The notes beneath the pieces were generated by a model, which was not told where the DNA came from, made no database searches, and saw only the letters and a list, made by a program, of their open reading frames with translations. Source: an uncultured Propionibacteriaceae bacterium (GTDB taxonomy: Bacteria; Actinomycetota; Actinomycetes; Propionibacteriales; Propionibacteriaceae). From it: a stretch of DNA of 64,000 bases. The stretch spans positions 1 through 64,000 of the forward strand of contig CAMDZW010000019.1 of assembly GCA_945911015.1 (NCBI GenBank), in the 5' to 3' direction. Position numbers and translations under genes: made by a program. Below are positions 53,504 through 63,534 of this stretch, piece by piece (the first letter of the stretch is position 1; every line of letters begins with the position of its first letter).

Positions 53504-56450
53504 TCAGTTGGGTCGCACCGCCCACAGCGCCATCGTTGGTGTTTCGGCACGGATGCGACCGATGAGACTGCGCAGGTGGCGTTCCTTCGCTGCTGGAAGG
53601 GAAGCGTCATGGGCCGACCTCAGGACCGTCAGCCAGGTGTCAGTGGCCATGGTTTCCATGCCCAGTTCGAGCGCGTCGGCGGCAATCCGGTCCAGTGCGA
53701 CGTGGTCGTCGGCGAGAGTCGCCTCGCCGTGGCGTACCAAGATGTCCAGGAGAGCACCACCAGCGATCGTGTCGGCCTCGCGAAGGATCGTGACCGCATC
53801 GAGCTCTGTGTCCCCATGGATCTCACCAAGCCGTACGGCACAGTGGGCGAGCATCCCGGCAAAGAAGGTGTGTTGGGCAGCGAGCGTCCACCGCGCCGCG
53901 TTGACGAGCGTGTGGACGGCGTCCTCGTCGCGTCGTTCAGTTTTCGCCTGCCATGCGTGTGACCACTCTCGCAACATGACCACCTTGGGGTCATGGGCGG
54001 CAGCCTGAGGCACTGCATCGAAGAGCTTGCGGGCCTCGGTCGTACGTCCATTGGCTTGCGCTCCGGCTCCGGCAAGTGCCTGGGCGGCCGGGAGCAGACC
54101 GGCGGCGTCACGCCAGGCCAGGTGTGCGGCTGCGGACTGTCCGAGCTCGTACGCCTGCTTGGTGCCACCGGACAGCAGATGACTGAAGCCAAGCGCGTAC
54201 TCCCACATGCCGAGCGTCTCGGGCGCGTGGTCCCTGGCTCGAGCAATCGTCTCGATCAGCCGTTGGCGGGTGGCCACCACGTCACCGGTGTTGGCCAGTG
54301 CCATGATCTCGGTCAACTCGATGAGGGCCGCACCGCCCGGCACCAGTTCGATGACCTCGTCCGGCATGGCGCGCAACCTGAGCAGAACCCGCTGTGCGTC
54401 CTCGAGTGGTCCGGTGACGACTCCTGACACCCCGACGGTGATCATGCCCAGCGCCGTCCTGGCATCCGAGGCCTCAGTCGGCGCGCCCGCCGCCTCCGCG
54501 CCGTGACCGGTGACGGTGGCCCAGCGCAACTGAGCACGTTGCAGATGGGCCACGGAGCTGGGATCCTCGCCGTCAACCAGTGCCTCGTCGATGATCCTCA
54601 GAGCTCCGGCGGCATCATGATGACGAAGTCCCAGGTGGAGGCTGCGAGCCAGCACATGCGCACGGCGTCGTGCTTCGGGGCGGCCAGGCGTCCTGTTGCG
54701 CAGCACCTGCACCACGTCGCGGGCGAGCTCATGCCACAAGACCTCGGTGCAACGAGCACGGAGAATCTCCATGTCGAGCGGGTGCGAAAGACGAAACCAT
54801 CCCTACTCGGTGAACTCCAGGACGTCGGCGCGAGCCAGTGCTCGTCGCTGGGGTTCGGCGAGGGCATCGGCCGGATACTCACCGACGATGGCCACCGCGG
54901 CGGAAGCCTCCAGGGCCGCCTCGTCCAGCCTGTCGAACCTCTCACCAACCAGCTGGGCCAGACGGCGGGTGGGTGCCGGAACGCCTTGGAGCTGCCAGCC
55001 ATGGACAGTGTGAACAAGTCGTCCCTCGTGGAGCGAGCCGGTGATGACTTCCCTCAGGTGCAGTGGATTCCCATTGGTGATGGCGCGAATGCGGGGGCGG
55101 GTGTCGGGGTCAGCGGTCCGCCGATCATGTGCGTGGCGAGCTCGTCCACGTCGGCGTCGGTCAAGCCCTCGACCACCACGTGACGGAGGTCGCCACTGTC
55201 GTACAGCCCCGTGATCTCGTGGGGGACGCTGTTGAGGTCACGGACCGTGATGACCGCTGGCAACCCCGAGGTGCCGATGAGGCGAGAGACGACGAAGAGC
55301 GACGTCTCGTCGAGTTGGTCCACGTTGTCGATCAGCAGGATCGCCTGGGACCGCTGGCGTGTGAAGAAGTCGATCAGCGCGCCCGGGGAGAGTCGGTCCT
55401 CAGGAATGGAGCCGGGTGCGCCCAGGAAGACACCGAGCGGGATGGTCTTGCTGAGAGGGCTGGCGGAAAGCAGCGGAGCCAGCCGACGCTGCCCCTCGAA
55501 GGTGGCGGCAATGGTTCGCAGGAGATGGGTCTTGCCGATCCCAGCGGGCCCGGTCAGCAGGAGCGCCTTCTTGTCCTGCAGCAGGGCAAGGAGAGCAGTC
55601 GGACGGTTCGAGGTCACCGACACCGCAGAGGTGAGCACCGGGATGTCCGCAGACCAGGACTTCCTCCCCCCGTTCCCGCGAAGGGTAGGCGCAGCAGGGA
55701 TTCGGCCGGCTCCTCACGCAAGATCTGCAGGTGCAGCGCGCAGAGTTCACCGCTCGGCTCAATCCCGAGCTGTTCGACGAAGGTCTCCCGGGCGCGGGAG
55801 AACATGGCCAACGCTTCATGACTGTTGCCGCTGTAGTACAGCGCCGTCATCAACTGGCCCCAGTGCCGTTCGAGGAACGGTTTTTCCTCGACCAGCACAT
55901 GGAGTTCGGGTACGACTTCGGCGCTCCGCCCGAGCGCAAGGTCCACATCGATGCGGTCCGCCAGCGCTGCAGCGCGAAGTTTGGCCAATCGCACCGACTC
56001 GATCTGCAGCCGCGACCGAGTGCAGCCCGTCGAAGGCTTCGCCGCGCCACAGCTCGAGCGCTTCAGACAGGCGCTCCGCCGCCTGGTTGAGGTCACCGTC
56101 GGCAAGAAGCCAACGACTCTGCTCACAGAGCCGTTCAAAACGGGCGGCATCTGTTCTCAACGTCCCCGGGTCGACAACATATCCGCCGTCGCGGAACTCG
56201 ATCTCCAGGGCAAGCGCCGACCGCAACCGCGAGATCTGCGCCTGCAGGGCGTGGGCGGGGTCGCGCGCGCGACCCCATCCCACAGATCAGCAATCGCCTG
56301 CCCCGGATCGAGCGGCCGGCCGCGCGCAACCGTCAGTCTCGCCAGGAGCGCTCGTTGTTTGAGCCCCCGTACGGGATGGTCACGTCCCCCAACGCGAGCC
56401 GTCACCGAGCCGAGCACGAGAACGTCCAACACCGCCACAAACCTCTCCAT
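53504..56450 (-). pseudogene. SARP/AfsR-type regulator, multiply frameshifted
   Basis: One ancestral gene of about 980 codons read leftward from ATG 56450. Pieces in order: winged helix (LDVLVLGSVTARVGG ... GLKQRALLARLTVARG); BTAD helices (ALQAQISRLRSALALEIEFRDGGYVVDPG; LWRGEAFDGLHSV; GQLMTALYYSGNSHEALAMFSRARETFVEQLGIEPSGEL); an AAA domain with Walker A GPAGIGKTHLL and Walker B ILLIDNVDQLD (55638-55054); then a TPR-like helical C half (54772-53504). Frame breaks lie near 56275, 56020, 55640, 55060 and 54800. SARP regulators switch on secondary-metabolite genes. Five breaks mean a dead gene or a bad consensus. Confidence 0.85.
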
Positions 56451-56610
56451 CCGACAACGAAGCACGCCAGCGACGTCGGGGGACCTGGCGGTGGTACGTG
56501 TTCGGGCAGCGTCAATGCATTCTTGATCGCGACCCTACAGCCCCGTCGTGGCTGAGTCCCGGAGTCGAGGGATCGTCTCAGGGCCGCGGTCTCTGCAGGT
56601 TGGGAACTCG

Positions 56611-57251
56611 TCACGGGGTGGCTGGCGCGGACGTCATGTCGTCGGGCAGCTCGAACACCGCGTCCTCTGCCGCCGAGTCGGGCCGGCAGGTGCCGTCAGC
56701 GAACAGGGTGTCAAGGTCGAACTCGGCGGGGTCAAACCTCGGATACAGCTCTGGATTGCTGTGTTCGTAGGCGTCGGTGTCGAATTCCATGGCCTCGGTC
56801 ATGCCCTCGATCCACACCAGCGTGCGTTCCGGTCCGCGGATGACATGCGCCAGTCCGCCCTGCGTCTGTTGGTCGATCCGAAACACCGCTTTCGACTGCA
56901 GCGTCGTCGTCGCGTCGTAGGACCGGTGGGTGTAGGTGCACACGACCGCTGCCCGGCCGCGAAGGCTGCATCCATGGGTGAAGTGGGCTCGGTCGTTGAG
57001 GTGGGCTCGGTCGTTGAAGTGGGCTCGGTCGTTGAGGTGGAGTCCACCGGTGAGCTTGAGCCCGGGAGTGAGGTGCTGGTTGGGGTCGGTCCGCCGGTTG
57101 GCGTGCACCCGCCCACGAGCGTTGCCCCCATGAACACCATGCTGACGATCAGTGGGACGACGACGCGGCGTCGACGACGTATGGATGTCGAGTGCACGGG
57201 GTGGCTCTTCTCGGGTGGATGTCTGGGCATCACCATCGTGCCGACATCCAC
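56611..57251 (-). pseudogene. Lipoprotein of unknown function, frameshifted
   Basis: From ATG 57251: a basic start, then VVVPLIVSMVFMGATLVGGC, a lipoprotein signal with lipobox LVGGC. A Thr/Ser-rich stalk with TSTTEP repeats follows. The frame then breaks near 56955, and the next frame continues AAVVCTYTHRSYDATTTLQSKAVFRIDQQTQGGLAHVIRG ... DTDAYEHSNPELYPRFDPAEFDLDTLFADGTC, ending at 56611. The C-terminal part is well formed (two Cys could pair), so the break is likely one indel. It is divergent from the LPXTG gene. Family not recognised. Confidence 0.7.
56983..57036 (+). repeat. 18-bp tandem repeat coding the TSTTEP stalk
   Basis: Three units of GTGGGCTCGGTCGTTGAG (one with A for G) run head to tail at 56983-57000, 57001-57018 and 57019-57036. 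On the minus strand they code the TSTTEP repeats that join the lipid anchor to the mature lipoprotein domain. Confidence 0.85.
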
Positions 57252-57387
57252 TCACATCCGGCTCACATGTGAGCGCCGACGTATAGGAATAGAAGACGGG
57301 CGCCGGGTCGCACATGTTCAACCGATGCCTGATTCTCACACCAGTTGCGTCGACGGTCGTCGACGACACCGACAGGAAGGTCCCAGC

Positions 57388-58871
57388 GTGCGCTACCTGG
57401 CAGCGGCGAAACTCCGATCGCCGGGATCGAAAGCATCTCGAGAGCGCCGGCGATCGAGGGCGGTCACACACCGTCCCTGGATGATGCTGGTCGCGACTCT
57501 CGTGCTGGCCCTGGGCGGAACCCTGGCCGTGGCGCCGACGGCGACTGCTGGCCCAAGCGACCCGGTCACTTTTGCGGACACGACACTCGCGGACGCGGTC
57601 AACGCTGCACTCGGGCAGAGCCCCGGTGACACGATCACCGAAGCCCAGGCCGCCGCCGTCGCCGTGCTTGATGCAGCAGGGCTCGGAATCACCGACCTCA
57701 CCGGCATCGAGTACCTGACCGGAGCCACTCGCCTGGAGCTGGGCGTCAACTGGATCAGCGACCTGCGCCCCTGTCAGGTCTGACGAACCTGAGATGGCTG
57801 GCTCTGAACACAAACTCGATCACAGATGTCTCGCCGCTGTCGGGCCTGGCGACCCTGGGCTTCTTGTACGTGGACAACCAAGCGGCCGATGTACCGACCA
57901 CACCTCTTGGCGCGTCGTCGGCCAACCCGGTCACTGACGCGGCCGGCGACCCGGTGGCGGTGACCTCAACGGATTCCGGTTTCACCTACGACTCGGCCAC
58001 CGACACGTGGACGTTCACCACGCTGGGCAACAAAACACTGACCTGGGACACGACAGTCACGATCGGCTCGGCCACCGGCGTGGTGTTCTCCGGCACGATC
58101 AGTCAACGGATCAGCTTTGCACAGGCCGTACCGCAAGACCCCGAGATCGTGCAGACCACCTGCATGAACGGTGATGTCGTCTACCCACAGATCACCTTGC
58201 CCAACACCGAAGGCATCACCTACACCATCGACGGCGACGTCGCTCCCGGCCAGAGCATCACCATCGAAGCCGTCCCGGCCGACGACGAACACGCCATCCA
58301 CGTCGATCCCGACAGCGACTGGGTTGATGCCAGCGGCGACCACATCTACGCCACCTTGGAGATCACCTTCGACGACCCGGACTGCGAAGTCGTCACTCCC
58401 GACCCGATCGTGATTGATGCCCCCAACGGCGATCTGCCCGTCAACGACCCCTGCGGACCGGGCAACGCCAGCTGGCAACTGCCGCAGGGTGGCGATGTTC
58501 CGGTCGGCTTCACCTGGCAGATCAAACCCGACGGCCTGCTGATCGCTGAAGCCAACGACGGTTACGTGTTCTTTGATCCCAGCGGGGAGCTTGACCCCAA
58601 GATCCGCGAGTACGGCTACGCACCCGACAGCGACCAGGCCTGCCCGGCCGAGGAGAGCCCGACCCCGAACTCCGGCGAAGCGACTGACCCCGATCCCGAC
58701 GACGCGACCGAACCAGATCCCAGCGAGACCACCGAACCGGCCCTGCCCAACACCGGCGGCCCCGGTGTCGCAGCAGGCATCATCGCTGCCACCCGAGCTC
58801 GCTCGAGTCGCTTCCGAGAGCGTGAACAACATCGCCATCCTATCAACATTGTGTTGACAACATTGTGTTGA
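57388..58871 (+). pseudogene. LPXTG cell-wall-anchored leucine-rich-repeat protein, frameshifted
   Basis: From GTG 57388 (AGGAAGG upstream): a signal peptide (MMLVATLVLALGGTLAVAPTATAG), then FADTTLADAVNAALGQSPGDTITEAQAAAVAVLDAAGLGITDLTGIEYLTGATRLELGVNWISDLRP, an internalin-type repeat start. One base is missing near 57770; the next frame continues with SGLTNLRWLALNTNSITDVSPLSGLATLGFLYVDNQ and the rest. It ends with an Asp/Pro/Thr spacer and the sortase signal LPNTG at about 58746-58760. The hydrophobic anchor after LPNTG (GVAAGIIAATRAR) is too short, which suggests a second indel. A surface adhesin or sugar-binding protein before damage. Confidence 0.82.
58843..58870. promoter_or_regulatory. 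Tandem palindromes CAACA-TTG-TGTTG
   Basis: CAACATTGTGTTG occurs at 58844-58856 and again at 58858-58870, a 14-base period. Each is a 5+3+5 inverted repeat (the first extends to TCAACA-TTG-TGTTGA). They sit just before the HTH gene at 58891 and overlap the 3' end of the LPXTG gene. Likely an autoregulatory operator for the HTH protein. Confidence 0.68.
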
Positions 58872-58890
58872 TGCTAGCAGGATGGACGGC

Positions 58891-59238
58891 ATGGATCACC
58901 AGCAGGATCTCGAGCGGCCCTCGTTCCTCGAGGAGGGTGCGGAGGAATTGACCCGGCGGCCGTGGCAGCACCCCAAAGCTCCACCGTCGGCGGTCGACCT
59001 GGCGCAGTATGCGCTGTGGCGGTCGTCGCAGTTGGCCGACAAAGACCTGTTGGCGGCACTGTCGTTGGTCCCGGCGGCCCGCGCCGAGGTCGAGAGCGTC
59101 GAGGTCGGCCTGCTCTTCGCCGCACGGGGTGAAGGACTGACCTGGGCTGAGATCGCGGAGGCGATGGGGTTCCGCTCGCCGCAGGCCTGCCAGCAGTACG
59201 TCAACCGGCTCACCGCCAGACAGGACCGACGACCATGA
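58891..59238 (+). CDS. Small HTH DNA-binding protein
   Basis: 115 residues from ATG 58891 (ATG 58882 is in frame but has no ribosome spacing). The C-terminal half reads LLFAARGEGLTWAEIAEAMGFRSPQACQQYVNRL, a helix-turn-helix. The N-terminal half is helical and acidic. It overlaps the next gene by ATGA at 59235-59238, so both are made together, and tandem palindromes lie just upstream. Target unknown; autoregulation is likely. Confidence 0.8.
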   Translation: MDHQQDLERPSFLEEGAEELTRRPWQHPKAPPSAVDLAQYALWRSSQLADKDLLAALSLVPAARAEVESVEVGLLFAARGEGLTWAEIAEAMGFRSPQACQQYVNRLTARQDRRP

Positions 59239-59879
59239 CAGGACAGGCCCCAGTGGCATCACAAGTGCTGCATGCCGTACGTCTGCTCGGTTTCGGCGAC
59301 ACTGAGGCGGTCGCCGACCGTACGGGGATGAGGCTCGCCGATGCGATGCGCGCGCTCCATGGGGCCAAGGATGAGGGATGGGTGCAGCATTCCGTCTTTG
59401 CCGACCTCGAGGGATGGTCACTGACCGAGTCGGGCAAGGCGGAGAAGGAGCGGCACCTGGCCGCCGAGCGTCGGGCGGCTGACGCGGACGACGTGGTGGG
59501 AGCCGCATACCGCGACTTCCTGCCCCTCAACGCTCGCCTCTTGCGCGCCGTCAGTGCCTGGCAGATCAAGCCCACCGACGCCGACCATTTCGCTCCCAAC
59601 GACCACGCCGACCAACGATGGGACGGCCGTGTCCTCGATGAACTCACTGCCCTCAGCCAAGAGCTCGCTCCCCTGGAAGCCCGCCTCTGCGCCGTACTGC
59701 CACGTTTCGATGGGTACGCGTCACGCTTCAATGCGGCACTGGAACAGGCCGGGGGCGGACAGCACGACTGGGTGGACACGACCAGCGTGGATTCCTGTCA
59801 CCGAGTGTGGTTCCAACTCCATGAAGACCTGGTCGCCACCCTCGGCGTGTATCGCGGCAGCGAAGACGTCACCGAATGA
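59235..59879 (+). CDS. Winged-helix-like regulatory protein partner
   Basis: 214 residues from ATG 59235. The first 80 residues (VLHAVRLLGFGDTEAVADRTGMRLADAMRALHGAKDEGWVQHSVFADLEGWSLTESGKAEKERHL) look like a winged helix of MarR type. The rest is helical with DHADQRWDGRVLDELTALSQEL. It is coupled to the small HTH protein. Proteins of this layout in Actinobacteria are annotated as transcriptional regulators and are often beside pyruvate-phosphate dikinase genes; none is in this window. Confidence 0.75.
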   Translation: MTGQAPVASQVLHAVRLLGFGDTEAVADRTGMRLADAMRALHGAKDEGWVQHSVFADLEGWSLTESGKAEKERHLAAERRAADADDVVGAAYRDFLPLNARLLRAVSAWQIKPTDADHFAPNDHADQRWDGRVLDELTALSQELAPLEARLCAVLPRFDGYASRFNAALEQAGGGQHDWVDTTSVDSCHRVWFQLHEDLVATLGVYRGSEDVTE

Positions 59880-59881
59880 TC

Positions 59882-60431
59882 TCACTGAGGTGACGGGACC
59901 GGCTCGAGCCCGAGCGTGTAGAGGGTCAGGGCAACTTCCTGACCCGAGGGAGCCACGTCACGAGCCGTCTCCCCTGGCGAAGCCAGCCCGTTCGAGCACT
60001 CGCTGGGATGCGCGGTTCTCGGGCACGGTGCGAGCCAGGAGCCGGGTGACGCCGCTGCGCCGGGCGAACTCGACCGCAAGCCCGAGAGCGCCGGCTGCAG
60101 CCCCCTTGCCTCGATGGTCGGGATGCACCCAGAAGCCGACCTCCATGGCACCTTCCGATGCCCCGAAAAGCACCAGGCTGCCGACGAACTCGTCGTTGGC
60201 AGGGTCGGCGATGGTCAGCACGGCAAGCTCACCGGCCGCGAGGCCTTCGCTGATCGGCCCGTTGATCAGCTCGATCACTGATGTCTCGGTGTACTCCGGC
60301 TCCGGCAGGTGCGCGTACTGACGCACCATCGGGTCGGCCGTGCCAGAGGCATACGCATTCGCATCGCCAGGAACCATCGCGCGCAGCACCGTACGATCGT
60401 TGTGAAGTGGCAGGAGCTCGGCATCCAACAT
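59882..60431 (-). pseudogene. GNAT acetyltransferase with a C-terminal frameshift
   Basis: From ATG 60431 the frame codes a normal RimJ-like GNAT: LHNDRTVLRAMVPGDANAYASG, GAMEVGFWVHPDHRGKGAAAGALGLAVEFARRSGVTRLLARTVPENRASQRVLERAGFARG, including the acetyl-CoA loop HRGKGAAAG. It then stops early (GDGS at 59958). The next frame continues ETARDVAPSGQEVALTLYTLGLEPVPSPQ to 59882, which is the missing last strand. One indel in a run of G near 59975 explains it. The core fold is complete, so the product may still work. Confidence 0.72.
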
Positions 60432-60489
60432 GGCCTCAACGCTACCCCAGTGACCATCGATGGCCGACGAGAGTGCGAGAGGGCGGAAC

Positions 60490-61104
60490 ATGTCGAGCAC
60501 CATTGACCTTGCGTTTCCTTTCAGGGGCCGCTGGCTCACCCAGAACAGTCCCGCGAACCGCGTTCCCAGCCATGGAACGGCGCTGTTCGCTTCGTCGTAC
60601 GCCATCGACTTCGTTCCCGTCGACGACGCAGGACGCACCGCCCGCTTCACCGTCGGATCGCTGCTTCGCCCCCAGCAACCCGACCTCTTCCCTGGTTTCG
60701 GGCGTCCACTCCTCGCACCTGTTGCTGGGATCGTCGTGGCCACTGACGGCGACGCACCCGATCATCCGGCGTATCGAGGCTTTCCCTCGATCGGCTACGC
60801 GCTCACGCAACGTCGCCGAGCCACGGCAGGGTGGAAGGCCTTGGCGGGCAACCACATCCTCATCGAGAGCGGCGACGGCGTCGTCGTCGCACTGTGCCAC
60901 CTTCAGCGGGGCAGCATCGTGGTCCGAACTGGAGAGCAGGTGGCCGTCGGGGATCTCGTCGCGCGTTGCGGGAACTCGGGCAACAGCACCGAACCGCATG
61001 TCCATGTCCAGGCCATCGACGGTGCGGTCGTCGAGCAGGCTGAGGCAGTTGATCTCAGCTTCAACGGCGCACGACCGCGCAACGGCCAGATCGTCACTGT
61101 GTAG
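60490..61104 (+). CDS. M23-family (LytM-like) peptidase or zinc-binding relative
   Basis: 204 residues from ATG 60490. The M23 core motifs are present: GRPLLAPVAGIVVATDGD, GNHILIESGDGVVVALCHLQRGSIVVRTGEQVAVGDLVARCGNSGNSTEPHVHVQ. The HxH pair (HVH) and the earlier His in CHLQ fit the zinc site; the first H-x3-D ligand (SSYAIDFVPVD) is altered, with Ser/Tyr for His. There is no signal peptide, so it is an unusual cytoplasmic member and may be inactive or act on a small substrate. Confidence 0.85.
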   Translation: MSSTIDLAFPFRGRWLTQNSPANRVPSHGTALFASSYAIDFVPVDDAGRTARFTVGSLLRPQQPDLFPGFGRPLLAPVAGIVVATDGDAPDHPAYRGFPSIGYALTQRRRATAGWKALAGNHILIESGDGVVVALCHLQRGSIVVRTGEQVAVGDLVARCGNSGNSTEPHVHVQAIDGAVVEQAEAVDLSFNGARPRNGQIVTV

Positions 61105-61198
61105 AACGGCGGGGAGGCGAGATTGATGACGAGCTCCCGCAACCTCACCCGACCACGTCGCCGAGATCGTCTCGTTCGTCCGGTTGCGGACGGTCGAA

Positions 61199-61642
61199 TC
61201 ACCGTGTCAGCTCGAACAAGTCCCGGCCGGTTCCGTCGGGCGCTGCTGGCGCTGGCCCCTTGCACACGAAGTCGTGACGCTCATAGAGCCGCCGCGCTGC
61301 CTGGCCGGCAGGCTCATCGGCAGTGAAAGTGTCCAGACTGATCGTTCCGGATGGCCACTGGTTGAGCGCCGCACGGAGCAGAGCTCCTCCACTGCCCTGC
61401 CGGCGTTGGGTGTGAAGGACTCCCAACCAGTTGATCCGTTGGGGCGCTCCTGGTCGGCTCAGGAGCATGCCGCCGGTGAACCCGCCGTCATTGGTCTGCG
61501 CCACCCAAGCTGTGCCTCGACCGATGCCACGCACAATGTGATCGGCGAAGTTCGGCATCGGCCCGAACAGCGGCTCCAGCGCGATCGCCAGCTCCAGCCA
61601 TGGGTCGACATCCTCGACGGTGGCGAGTGTTGCGGTGATCAT
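61199..61642 (-). CDS. GNAT-family N-acetyltransferase
   Basis: 147 residues from ATG 61642. TLATVEDVDPWLELA, INWLGVLHTQRRQGSGGALLRAALNQW (with the acetyl-CoA pyrophosphate loop QRRQGSG) and DEPAGQAARRLYERHDFVCKG give a complete GNAT fold. It transfers acetyl from acetyl-CoA to an amine; substrate unknown. Transcribed leftward, convergent with the peptidase gene. Confidence 0.9.
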   Translation of the reverse strand: MITATLATVEDVDPWLELAIALEPLFGPMPNFADHIVRGIGRGTAWVAQTNDGGFTGGMLLSRPGAPQRINWLGVLHTQRRQGSGGALLRAALNQWPSGTISLDTFTADEPAGQAARRLYERHDFVCKGPAPAAPDGTGRDLFELTR

Positions 61643-61679
61643 GCCGGCACGCTACCCGGGCCGTACCTCGACTACGCAT

Positions 61680-62675
61680 TCAAATGGCTCGGCCCCCGGC
61701 AGACCTGCTTGCTCGTCTGGGAGCCGGATCGACCTTTCGCTTGGCGAGCCGGGGAAAGGAATAGAGCCACGGTGTCCGCGGCCTCAGTGTCGTTGCCAGT
61801 ACACACACGGCCATGCCCGAGCCGAACAGCAGAAGCCATCCTCCCCATCCGCCCGGGAGCCCGATGATCGAGACCACGAGGAGCATCCATGGCCAATGGA
61901 CGAGGTATGTGACGATCGAGTCTCGTCCGATCCACTCAACCCACCGAACGGGCGCAACTCTCGGAAGCCGGGACAGCAGCCAGACGCCGGCGAATATTCC
62001 GGCCAGGGACAGCAGCGCAGCAGGCGCGCCGTACCGCAGGGCTTCCCCGGCCTTCACCGCGACGACAGCTCCGGCAGCTGCTGCAAGGGCTGCGCCGACG
62101 AACAGCCACCACGGTGCGGCCAGAACACGTGGCAGTTGCTGAGCAGCGGCTGCACCGGCAAAGAAGAATGACCCCGACCATACCGCCGAAACGAGAAAGC
62201 CGAGCAATGTGCCATCGGGGTCACCGGCCAGCGTCGTGACGAGCAGCAGCAGAAGCCACACCACAATGGGCGGGACTTTCCTGGCCAGCAACGCGACGGC
62301 GTAACAGAGCATCAGCACGCCCAGATACCACGTGTGGCTTCGATCTCCGTGCAGCCACCACCACGGGTTCGCTGCGTCCGATGGAGAAACGATCAGCGCC
62401 GTGAGCACGCCCCACAACACGAAGGGCCACAGAAGGGCGCGTGCCTTGCCGACCACGTACGCCGACGGCCGCTTCTCCAATCCCCTCGGAAGCAGTAGCC
62501 CCGACAACAGCATCAGCGTCGGGATCCGGTAGGCACCGAGGGCATCGTCCATCCACTTCAGTGGACTCGGCACCCGGTGGCCATTGAGGAGAACCGTGGC
62601 ATGGAGCGCCACAATCAGGATGACCGCGCCCCCTCTGGCGAGATCCATCCATCCAATTCGAGCATGGCTGACCAC
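61680..62675 (-). CDS. Acyltransferase-3-type integral membrane protein
   Basis: About 331 residues from GTG 62675 (GTG 62699 gives 339). About ten membrane helices. IGWMDLARGGAVILIVALHATVLL has the Asp-Arg and His of the acyltransferase-3/OpgC family, followed by YRIPTLMLLSGLLLPRG, SHTWYLGVLMLCYAVALL and IGRDSIVTYLVHWPWMLLV. It probably O-acylates an envelope glycan or small molecule. The start is not certain. Confidence 0.85.
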   Translation of the reverse strand: MVSHARIGWMDLARGGAVILIVALHATVLLNGHRVPSPLKWMDDALGAYRIPTLMLLSGLLLPRGLEKRPSAYVVGKARALLWPFVLWGVLTALIVSPSDAANPWWWLHGDRSHTWYLGVLMLCYAVALLARKVPPIVVWLLLLLVTTLAGDPDGTLLGFLVSAVWSGSFFFAGAAAAQQLPRVLAAPWWLFVGAALAAAAGAVVAVKAGEALRYGAPAALLSLAGIFAGVWLLSRLPRVAPVRWVEWIGRDSIVTYLVHWPWMLLVVSIIGLPGGWGGWLLLFGSGMAVCVLATTLRPRTPWLYSFPRLAKRKVDPAPRRASRSAGGRAI

Positions 62676-62726
62676 CCCCGCACAGTACCTTGCCCACACT
62701 CCCGACTGACTGTTCGGACGTGCCGA

Positions 62727-63386
62727 TCATCCTGCGCGACGATCCTGGAACGCGATCGTCGCGAGCACGCCGATGAGAAGGACCAGTTCGAACGCATTCG
62801 TCACCGCACCGCTCGCAATGTCGAACGGCACGGCGCTTCCAATCACCATCACCACCGTGACCACGCACAGCCACGGCCATCCCTGACGCTTCCAGACCCA
62901 GATGCCGGCGACAAGCAGTGCGGCGGCGACAACGAGAACCATGAGCGGAGGACCACCCGGGGCGTTCTCGTTCGAATAGCTGAGCGTGCCGTACTCCTGC
63001 CTCGCGACGAGTTGCGCGGATGCTGCGCCCACGATCACCTCGTAGACGATCAGTGCCCCCGTGATGACCACAGCGATCACGCGCGCCCAGACAGTCTTCG
63101 CCCATCGGACGCCCGCTCGGGCGAGAAAGCTCCAGGCAACCAGCACGAGCAGTGGCGTCACGAAGGCGTGCAGCCAGTAGCGAACGGCGTTGAGTGCTTC
63201 CAGCCCCGTCCCCTCGCCGATCCAGGCACCGAGACCGATCACCGCATTGTCATAGACGAGTGCAGAAAGTACGAGCAGTGCGAGATCGGAGGTCCTCCGC
63301 CTCCTTCTTCGCGCCACCAACGCAATGCCCCATACGAGCAGCAGGGCATATGCGGTCGCGAACCCCAGAAACAAGGCAGTGTCCAT
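62727..63386 (-). CDS. Uncharacterised integral membrane protein
   Basis: 219 residues from ATG 63386, with GGAGGT six bases upstream. Six or seven membrane helices (LFLGFATAYALLLVWGIALVA; LLVLSALVYDNAVIGLGAWIG; WLHAFVTPLLVLVAWSFLA; PPLMVLVVAAALLVAGIWVW; FELVLLIGVLATIAF), short loops, and a charged WLHAF motif in the middle. I do not recognise the family. It is 28 bases from the end of the acyltransferase gene region and on the same strand, so co-expression is possible. Confidence 0.75.
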   Translation of the reverse strand: MDTALFLGFATAYALLLVWGIALVARRRRRRTSDLALLVLSALVYDNAVIGLGAWIGEGTGLEALNAVRYWLHAFVTPLLVLVAWSFLARAGVRWAKTVWARVIAVVITGALIVYEVIVGAASAQLVARQEYGTLSYSNENAPGGPPLMVLVVAAALLVAGIWVWKRQGWPWLCVVTVVMVIGSAVPFDIASGAVTNAFELVLLIGVLATIAFQDRRAG

Positions 63387-63534
63387 GCTGACCTCCATCG
63401 GCGTCTGGCCAGCCTTTCATGCGCGCACTCTCCTGACCAGACAGACGGCACCACCTGTGACGCCTCGGCGAGGGGATCCGCGACTCACTGACCTGAATCC
63501 GACGATCGCGTACGGTCGGGTCCGGGCTCTGCCA
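63387..63534. other. Short stretch with no supported gene
   Basis: About 150 bases between the membrane protein start and the last recognisable codon of the broken dehydrogenase. The dehydrogenase frame runs on here without homology because its own stop has been lost by a frame change. Confidence 0.5.
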
